A stretch of 18,327 bases of DNA. It comes from Hymenoscyphus infarciens. Lineage: Eukaryota > Ascomycota > Leotiomycetes > Helotiales > Helotiaceae. The notes under the pieces are model-generated. The model saw nothing but the letters and a program-made list of their open reading frames with translations. It did no database searches and was not told the origin of the DNA. Position 1 is the stretch's first letter. Each line of letters starts with the position of its first letter. The stretch lies in assembly GCA_001414345.1 (NCBI GenBank), contig LLCB01000596.1:1-18327 (forward strand), read 5' to 3'. Position numbers and translations under genes: made by a program. This document shows, piece by piece, positions 11,331 through 18,327 of this stretch.

Positions 11331-11888
11331 TTAATAGATAGCTTTCTATTTTTATTATTATTTTATAATTAGAAGAGAGGAAATTAATATACTTCTTTAC
11401 TTCTAGATAAATCCTATTATATACTCTTATATACTCTTTCTCTTATAACTACTATAATATTATATTTATCTCTTTCTATTTAGAAAGTAGTAGGTAGCTA
11501 AAGTAAGTTCTTATATAAGTTCTCTAGATACTAATATTTTTAGCTTTTATACTATTTAAGTTACTCTTACTTATAAACTAATTATTATAGTATTATTTAA
11601 TATTCTCTTATAAGTTAATAAGATAGAGAGCCTTTAAGTAGAAATAGAGATTATATAAATAAGAAGTTCTTAGTCTTAGAAGTACTCTCTTATTTATAGA
11701 TTAGTAGGAATTATTCTAATAGTAGGTGTTTAAGAGAGTAAGATACTATTAATATAGCTCTAGTAACTATCTAGTTAGTAAATAGTCTAAGAGGCTAAAG
11801 ATAGTTATATATCTAATAAATAAGTGTTCTTTTACCTTAGAAATAGTTATTATAGAGATTACTTATAAGCGTTATAAGCTACTCTTTA
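11331..11888. other. No recognisable gene; RIP-converted DNA
   Basis: I see no long readable frame, RNA gene or repeat. Two surviving TG sites occur near 11727 and 11824. Confidence 0.4.
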
Positions 11889-11970
11889 AGTAAATCTAAT
11901 ACTTACTTTACTAATAATAAGTAAATCTAATACTTACTTTACTATTAATAAGTAAATCTAATACTTATAT
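11889..11970 (+). repeat. Second dyad-motif array, 31-bp spacing
   Basis: GTAAATCTAATACTTA starts at 11890, 11921 and 11952, exactly 31 bp apart, in the same orientation and with the same period as the array near 6.5 kb. The spacer differs (TTTACTAATAATAA in place of the TATAAAAG type), so this is not a simple recent copy of the other array. It separates ghost cluster B from C. Confidence 0.9.
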
Positions 11971-11999
11971 TACTAATTTTAAACCTAGTAAGTCTTAAT

Positions 12000-13480
12000 C
12001 TTTAGAGATAAATTTATAGAAGGATTTTTATAGAATTATAAATAAATTATAAAAGTATATTTAAGATCTTAGAAATATAATTATACTCTATTATTTATAT
12101 AGATTAAGTAGTATAGATAATTCTACTTTTTACTACTAATATAGTAAAGATATATAAAAGAAATATTAGTATAAATATTATAAAGAGCTAGATTTTTCTC
12201 TACTTAATTAAGAACTTTGCTTATTCCTTTACTAGACTAACCTATACTACTATAATTACCTTATTATATATTATTATAAGAAAAAAGCCCTCTAAGTAAG
12301 ATATTAGCTACTACCTAAGTATTAAAAGGTATATATAAAAGGTAATATATAATTTTATTAAAGTTAGGCTTATATAATAATATACGAAGCCTCTTAGTAC
12401 TATCCTTATCTCTAAAACTAGTTCTTAAAGGCGTGCTCTTCTTATTCTTAGACTCTAATATATTATTTCTTAAATCTAGTTATAAGTTTAGAATAAGTTA
12501 TTAGTAAGTATTAAAAATAAATATCTACTTTAAATTACTTACTAATTACTTTCTTAATTCTAAAACTTTTATAAGTCTTTTCTTCTATTTACTTATAATA
12601 TATAACTTTATTACTTCTAAAGAGAATATTGTTTTAGAGATAGTTTTTTCCTTAACTATATCTTTAAATTTACTTATAATTAAGTTATTACCTTCTAGTT
12701 ACTTCTTAGTATACTCTACCTAGATAGTTAGTATATCTTTTTATTTAAAAAGTAACTCTTCTTTAATAAGTAGAGTTTTAGCATTTTTAAAAGTAACTTT
12801 AATAATCTTATTAAGAATTAGACATAGTGTTTTATTAAAACTAGGATTATAGAAGCTAAGCTCTTAAAGAAGATCCTATTAAGTAAAATCTAAGGTATAT
12901 ATCTTATTAATATAATTAGTTTTTTAAAAGAATTAATAAATCTAGCTCTTTTATTAAAGTATAAGACTAATTAATATAATACTCTTTTATATTAACTATA
13001 AAAGCTAAATACTATTAAGCTTCTTTTAATTATTAGTATATAACTCTTCTATAGTTAGAACCCTAGCTTATAAGTTTATAAGCTAATCCTAACTAATAAT
13101 AACCTATATAGAATCTAATTTATTATCTTATACTTCTTTATATTTATCTTTATTACTATTACTAGCTCCTTTACTTTCTTCTTTATTTATATTATTACTT
13201 ATATTAGATTTATCCTTTTTTTTACTCTTCTTTAGCTTTATATCTTTTAATAGAATAGTAAACTATAAACTGTCTTTCTTATCTTTTAAATAAACTATAA
13301 TCTCTCTTATAATATATTTAGTATTATTTAAGTAGTATTAAAAGATTAACTTTATTATATTAGTACGTGTTTTATTTAAAAATAAGGCTAAAGTAGTATA
13401 AGACTAGAGAAAGAGTATTATATTCTAATTAAAGGCTAATTATAGAAAGAAAGTAGTTTAAGAAGTAAGAGGCTAGTAGA
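12000..13480 (-). pseudogene. Ghost reading frame C1 (unknown protein, RIP-killed)
   Basis: Read on the minus strand with plus-strand triplets at multiples of three, the frame is readable for about 490 codons. It includes LNNTKYIIREIIVYLKDKKD (about 13265-13325), a strongly charged, Ser/Asn-rich, linker-like run (KLKKSKKKDKSNISNN, then NKEESKGASNSNKDKYKE, about 13127-13235), and SKNKKSTPLRTSFRDKDSTK (about 12390-12450). A group of surviving CA/TG sites lies at 12780-12830. Stops are about 9% of codons. There is no recognised domain. The neighbouring ghost C2 is on the same strand in a different phase, so the two may be halves of one frameshifted gene. Confidence 0.36.
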
Positions 13481-13649
13481 TATTAATACTAGAATTATAA
13501 ATAGCGTAGATTTAAGAGCTTTATAATTAGTTTTAATTTAAATACTAAGTTAAAGATTAAGAGATAATAATAGCTAATATAGTTTAATAATAGAAGAGTA
13601 TTAAATATAAATAGTAATAAGAGAAAGGCTTAAAGATTAAATTTAAACT

Positions 13650-15180
13650 ATAAAGAGTAAGAGAAGGGTTATATTAAAAGTAAGACTATAAATAAGATAT
13701 ACTTAAATATACTAAGAATTAAAAATTAAACTTAACTCTATAAACCTTATAAGAGAGAGAGAGAGAGTACTTATAATTAGCTAGGTAGGTTTATAATAAT
13801 CTTTAAGCTATAGAACGATTTACTATATAAAGAAGACTTAAGACTTTAATTACTTAAGTTATATTTATATTTATAATCTTATATTTCTATAACTCTAAAT
13901 AACTACTTTCTATATATTTAGATATCTCTAATTAGTAAATCTATATATTATAATATTATAAACTACTTTAGAAATTATACTCTTTTTCTTAAAAAACTAG
14001 GATACTTTAATTATAATATTAATAATACCTAATATTAATATAATTAGGTATTTCTAAAGCTTTATAGTTTATAGTAGTCTAAGATTTAGATATAGTAAAG
14101 TTAAAAGATTAAAGGTAAGTAGTTAGCTAAGGTAAATTTAATTTCTTAACTCTACTTCTAGTCTACTAAGTTTTAGTATTAGTAAAATTTATAGTAGATT
14201 TAGAAGTATATACCTATGTTCTAGAAGATCTTATCTACTATTCCTATTATATATAATTATATTAGAAAATAATTCCTTATTAAATAGTAATCTATATTCC
14301 TAGTATAGTAGAGCTAGAGAGTAAGTAAGTATATAATAGTACTTTTTAATTAACTTATTAAGTAACTCTTACTTTTTATTACTTAATAAATAATTAAAAT
14401 ACTAGTATACCTTCTCTAGCTATACCTCTACTAGCTATAACTATCTAAGCTAGGGTTTTTCTTACTATTTACTACTCTAGAGTATAGTAATCCTAGATAG
14501 TAGTTATTCTTTAGTAAACTACTAATCGATTAATCGCTATTTCTACTAGAGAGGTAAGCTATTAAGTATCTACTCCTACTACTAGCTTAATAATATATTA
14601 AAGTCTTAATATACTTTTAGCTAATAGATAATAATTCTATTATTCTATATTAAGTTAAGCTATAAGCTAGTTAATTTATCTTACTTAATTTAGTCTTTAT
14701 TTAGTTAGATAAACCTCTAGCTTTTTATTACCTACTTTTTAGCTTAGATAAAATTATTAATCTTATTTTTATAGAGGTATATAAATTCTTAAAGTAAATC
14801 TAGAAAAGCTAATTATCTAACTTAAAGCTCTTTATATAAATTTTTAATTACTTATTTATTATTCCTTCTCCTCTTTTTAATAATATTATATTATTATATA
14901 TATATAATAATCGTTTATTAAACTAAAGAAGGAAGTTAGTATTAAGTTCTACTAGTTATTTTAGCCTAGTTAAATCTATTTATAGTAAGCTTTTATTTCT
15001 AAATATTATTAATTACTTAGCTCTACTATTTAGAGCCTTATTTAAACTTTTATATAAAATACTTCTCTTACTTTATAATCTAGTTTTAAATTATAATAGA
15101 AAGCTTGCTATCTATATATACTTTCTCTAATATATATTAGCTATTTCGACTTATAGTAGATAGTATAATTAGTACTTAAT
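13650..15180 (-). pseudogene. Ghost reading frame C2 (unknown protein, RIP-killed)
   Basis: Minus-strand triplets in phase 1 mod 3 are readable for about 510 codons from about 15180 down to 13650. The clearest parts are 14425-14560 (long run with one stop, containing SSLLKNNYYLGLLYSRVVNS), 14880-14920 and 15010-15060. Basic residues are frequent. No motif was recognised. It is immediately upstream of C1 in transcription order but in another phase, and the change lies between about 13480 and 13650. That could be a frameshift, an intron or two separate genes. Confidence 0.34.
13752..13767. repeat. (AG)8 microsatellite
   Basis: Eight uninterrupted AG units. AG and CT steps are not RIP targets, so such tracts survive in this DNA. 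It lies inside ghost C2, near the phase change to C1. Confidence 0.95.
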
Positions 15181-15189
15181 ATTATAGAG

Positions 15190-15850
15190 ATTTAATTAGT
15201 ACTATTAAAAGTAGGATTTAGATATAAAGTATAGAAAAGTATACTTAGTAGCTTTAAAAGTAGTAATAAAAGAGAGGAAAGGAGTAGTATAGAGTTACTA
15301 TAGTTATTCTATATATTTACTTTCTTTAGGTTCTAGTAATAGTTTAAGTAGTATTAAGTATATTCTATAGATTATCTGATTATTTTAGTGCCTCTTACTT
15401 CTCTTATAAGAAGGTAGGCTATAGAAAATTTAGCTCTTAACTTATATACCTTAGTACTTTAGATATATAAGTTTACTTAGATTTACTTAAAAAGAGACTT
15501 ATTTAATTTATAGAATTAGAATTATAATAATATATAAAAGTAGATACTAATTCGTATATAAGTAGAGGTTAAAGTCTATACTACTTTCTAAGTACCTAGT
15601 TATTATTAAGAACTACTCTACTTTTATTTAATTTACTTTACTATTTCCTTACTATACTAGTATATATATAAATACTAGAACGAAGTAGAAATATAGATAA
15701 TATTTAACTAGGTTTAATATATTCTATCTTATAAGTAAATCTAGCTATATTCTAATAATATTCTAAGAGTAGCTATAATCGAATCTATAAAAGTAAGAGA
15801 TAGTATTAGAGATATACTATTAGTAGTTTTTCTACTCTATTTTTAGAAAA
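15190..15850. other. Presumed intergenic stretch between divergent ghosts C2 and C3
   Basis: No single frame is convincing. A run of about 36 open codons in plus phase 1 mod 3 (about 15736-15843) competes with the frame assigned to C3, so the start of C3 is uncertain. Surviving TG sites are at about 15378 and 15389. Confidence 0.35.
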
Positions 15851-17330
15851 TAAATTTAAAGTACTTCTTCTCTCTTCTTTTAAATAGCTTCCTTATTATA
15901 AGTTATATCTCTCTTTAAATTAATAATATATTTAAAATTATCTACTATAAATAACCTATAATCTATCTTTATAAACTAAGCATCTTCTATAATAAATAAT
16001 TTAAGATCTAGTAACTAAACTCTAAAACAAAACTCTTCTAATATTATAAACGATTCTATACCCTCTTACCTAAGTATATATATCTATAGTCTTTCTAAAA
16101 AGGTTAAGTAATACGTAAGAGTAGTAGTTAATAAGTTAAATAAAGAGTTAGAGGAAATTTATAAATAATATAGAGTAGTAGATATTAATAATATCTTTTA
16201 AGATAGGCTTAATTCTAATAAGTTATTTAAAGAGATAAGAAAAGAGATACTAGTATACTAGGTATTAAGAAATAGAAGTATAACTAGCTAGGGTTTATTT
16301 TAGGCTAAGATAGCTAAAGATATATTAGAAAAGTATAAAGGTATTAATAATTAGTTAAAAAACCCTAATAATCTAATATCTAAAGGTTAAGAGGTTAGAT
16401 AAATAGCTTATTACTACTAGCTACTAACTATAGAAGAAAAGAGAGTACTAAGAGATTAAGCTTTATAAGAAAGTAAATCTTAACTAGAAATATTTTAAAA
16501 CTTACTTCTATACTCTTAAAGCTTAGATAATATAGATATACTAGAGATAAGAGAGTATATCTAGAAAGCTATTACTTAATAAGAGTAAGAATTTTCTTAG
16601 TAAGTAAAGGTTATTATATAAGTAAAGTTTAAATACTTTAATATTATATATATTATAATAACTTTTATTAAATTATCTACTAATTATTTAATAAGTAGAG
16701 AGACTTAGCTAGCTTAGTTATAATATAATATTTATAATAGTTAACTATAATAATATAGATATAGCTAGATAATTAGGTTTAAGAGATATAAAGAATAAAA
16801 TAACCTTCTTTAAGCTTTATAAGTAAAAGTAGCTTAGGTTTAATATCTTTAATACTTAGATAAAGACGTTAAATTTACTAATTCTATTATTTAAAGTTAG
16901 CTAGAATAGAGTAAGAAACTTATTACTTTAATAGTATAGAATATAAGACCTTTCTAAGCTATCCTCTTATCTTATATATAGTACTCTTAATTAGACTACT
17001 AGTTAAACCTCTAATTAGACTTCTAACTAGACTTCTAACTTAACTAGTAATCTAAGTAGTATACTAACCTAATAATAAGATTATATAGTAAATAGAGTAC
17101 TTACTAGATATAAGAGAATAATTACTAAGGTGTTTATAAGTTATAAAGCTATAAAAGATAGAAGTAGCTATAAGTTAAAGACAAAAATACCTAATAAGAA
17201 GGAATAGAAATTAGAGTTCTTAAGATAGAAAATTAAGCTTATTTATAGTATACTAGATTAGAAAACAGTTTAAGATAAGTATAACTTAAGAATAGTAAAA
17301 GATAAGAGTATTTAATAATATATTTATAAT
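15850..17330 (+). pseudogene. Ghost reading frame C3, Gln-rich coiled-coil-like protein
   Basis: Codons in phase 2 mod 3 read as a plausible protein for about 490 codons. From about 16020 to 16500 the translation is rich in Lys, Glu and Leu (KLNKELEEIYK; LFKEIRKEILVY; AKIAKDILEKYKGINN; TIEEKRVLRD), suggesting helices or coiled coil. From about 16500 stops become frequent but fall between ordinary residues as expected for a Gln-rich region. An in-frame 12-bp repeat near 16990-17050 would encode a LDF-plus-Gln four-residue repeat. CAA and CAG are preferred RIP substrates, so a Gln-rich protein is turned into a stop-rich one. No known family was recognised and its start is uncertain. Confidence 0.38.
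16990..17050 (+). repeat. Degenerate 12-bp tandem repeat (4 codons)
   Basis: TAATTAGACTTC is followed by TAACTAGACTTC and then a partial TAACTTAACTAG, with more diverged units upstream (TTAGACTAC, TTAAACCTC). The period is 12 bp, each unit beginning with TAA or TAG in the phase of ghost C3, so each stop probably replaced Gln. Confidence 0.7.
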
Positions 17331-17510
17331 AAGCTTTTCTAGAATCTACTAAGAATATATTTTAAAAGAAGCTAAGAATATAGATATTTAAATTATAAGA
17401 GAATAGAATATATTTTATAATAAGCTAAAAATATAGATTTTAGCTATATATAATATATATAGTTACTACTTATAGATCTACTATAATAGAAAGTAAAATA
17501 GTAAAAGAAT

Positions 17511-17733
17511 AAGTAAGCTAGTAAATTTAATAAGTAAGCTAGTAAAATAATAAGTAAGCTAGTAAATTTAATAAGTAAGCTAGTAAAATAATAAGTAAGC
17601 TAGTAAATTTAACAAGTAAGCTAGTAAAATAATAAGTAAGCTAGTAAATTTAATAAGTAAGCTAGTAAAATAATAAGTAAGCTAGTAAAATAATAAATAA
17701 GTATACTAAGAAAGCTAGTAAATTTAATAAGTA
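17511..17733 (+). repeat. 41-bp (21+20) minisatellite, unit core AAGTAAGCTAGTAAA
   Basis: AAGTAAGCTAGTAAA starts at 17511, 17532, 17552, 17573, 17593, 17614, 17634, 17655 and 17675, giving alternating spacings of 21 and 20 bp, then a degenerate tail to about 17733. Long units end in TTTAAT and short ones in ATAAT, so the true period is a 41-bp dimer. Copies are almost identical. One copy (17611-17614) keeps AACAAG where the others have AATAAG, a single unconverted CA. The period is not a multiple of three, so it is noncoding. Confidence 0.95.
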
Positions 17734-17779
17734 AAAAAGATAGAAGAAACTAACTCTAATAAAAGATAGTTTTATTAGA

Positions 17780-17830
17780 GATTTCTAATTTCTAGGGATT
17801 TCTAATTTCTAGGGATTTCTTTCTAAAGAT
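17780..17830 (+). repeat. 17-bp tandem repeat, about 2.5 copies
   Basis: GATTTCTAATTTCTAGG occurs at 17780-17796 and 17797-17813, followed by a partial third copy at 17814. It sits between the 41-bp minisatellite and the terminal motif array. Confidence 0.9.
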
Positions 17831-17921
17831 TTTACTTACTTTTATTAAAATTTAATCCTCTTTTAGAGTCTAAAATACTAGAGTCTAATAAAATAATATT
17901 ATCTAATATAACTTTACTACT

Positions 17922-18327
17922 CTTTTTAATAAGAAATAAAAGAATTAAGTAAATCTAATACTTTTTTTAATAAAAAGTAAAAAAAGTTAAATAAAGCTAA
18001 TACTTTTTTTTCTTTTTAAAAAAAAAGTATTAGATTTACTTAATTCTTTTAATTCTTATTAAAATTCTTTTAAAAAGAGTATTAGATTTACTTAATTCTT
18101 TTACTTTTTATTAAAAAGAGTATTAGATTTACTTAGTATTTTATACTTAATCCTTTATATTTAAAAAAGAAGTATTAGAATTACTTAATTCTTTTATTTC
18201 TTATTAAAAAGAGTATTAGATTTACTTAATTCTTTTACTTTTTATTAAAAAGAGTATTAGATTTATTAAATTTCTTATACTTAATCCTTTATATTTAAAA
18301 AAGAAGTATTAGAATTACTTAATTCTT
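17922..18327. repeat. Terminal dyad-motif array, inverted with 134-bp higher-order period
   Basis: One plus-orientation motif lies at 17949, followed by minus-orientation copies (AGTATTAGATTTACTT or close variants) at 18026, 18078, 18119, 18171, 18212, 18253 and 18305. From 18078 the spacings are 41, 52, 41, 41, 52, so blocks repeat every 134 bp (18078/18212, 18119/18253, 18171/18305). The 40 bases at 17922-17961 are the reverse complement of 18172-18211 with one mismatch, giving a strong hairpin potential. The array runs off the window end. Confidence 0.92.

Larger units (their letters stand above)
1..18327. other. RIP-converted AT-rich block covering the whole window
   Basis: CA and TG dinucleotides are almost eliminated on both strands (about 40 of each counted by eye, where base composition alone would predict many hundreds), while AC, GT, CT, AG, CC, GG and GC remain common. 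CG is reduced less severely. TA is enriched. This is the signature of repeat-induced point mutation, which changes C to T preferentially in CpA and acts on duplicated DNA in Pezizomycotina. Consequences visible here: about ten ATG triplets per strand, almost no TGA, and TAA/TAG in every frame. CpG deamination alone would not remove CA and TG, because it creates TG and CA. The block continues past both window ends. Confidence 0.93.

Noticed and set aside
13752..13767. (AG)8 tract as a regulatory GAGA element
   Set aside because: AG and CT steps survive RIP and are enriched throughout the block, so a simple microsatellite explains it.
17981..18026. Rho-independent terminator (A/T runs around a hairpin)
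   Set aside because: The A and T runs are part of the inverted motif array and the stem lacks G+C; bacterial terminators are not expected here.
1..18327. Mitochondrial or plastid DNA, or an AT-rich bacterial genome
   Set aside because: High A+T alone would fit, but selective loss of only CA and TG on both strands and the absence of any intact gene or tRNA do not fit organelle or bacterial DNA.
1..18327. Short ATG-initiated ORFs on either strand
   Set aside because: The few ATG triplets give only very short frames ended by TAA/TAG; none is supported as a live gene.

Overview
The window looks like an AT-rich block from a filamentous ascomycete (Pezizomycotina) genome that has been almost completely converted by repeat-induced point mutation (RIP). 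By eye A+T is about three quarters. The dinucleotides CA and TG are nearly absent on both strands: I count roughly 40 of each in 18.3 kb. CT/AG, CC/GG, GC and some CG survive. That is the footprint of C-to-T change in the CpA context on both strands. As a result ATG and TGA are almost missing and TAA/TAG crowd every frame. There is no intact protein-coding gene, and I see no tRNA or rRNA.

Layout. Four loci carry a short dyad motif, AAGTAAATCTAATACTT: position 1, about 6325-6540, about 11889-11970 and about 17949 to the window end. They cut the window into three intervals of about 6.3, 5.4 and 6.0 kb. At two of these loci, 5.4 kb apart, the motif is tandem with exactly 31 bp spacing. At the right end it becomes an inverted and then higher-order array with a 134-bp superperiod, next to a 41-bp (21+20) minisatellite.

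Inside the intervals I see 'ghost' reading frames: long stretches where one frame stays readable and its stops can be explained as former CAA/CAG (Gln) or TGG (Trp) codons. Interval A has ghosts at about 1141-1760 (+), 1800-3830 (-) and 4240-5640 (+). Interval B has 6780-7750 (+), 7900-9720 (-) and 9730-11330 (+). Interval C has 12000-13480 and 13650-15180 (both -, two frames) and 15850-17330 (+). Tandem repeats inside several ghosts have unit lengths divisible by three (66, 93, 12, 39/48 and 9 bp), whereas the repeats at interval boundaries do not (31, 41, 17, 134 bp). This is the best internal evidence that the ghosts were coding. The frames were picked by eye as the best of six, so individual boundaries are soft.

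I cannot assign a protein family to any ghost with confidence. Only the minus-strand ghost starting near 9629 has a start region vaguely like fungal pogo-type transposases. The parsimonious reading is a nest of dead multi-gene mobile elements or a duplicated segment killed by RIP. In all three intervals a minus-strand ghost lies head-to-head with a plus-strand one, and each interval is bounded by the same motif array.
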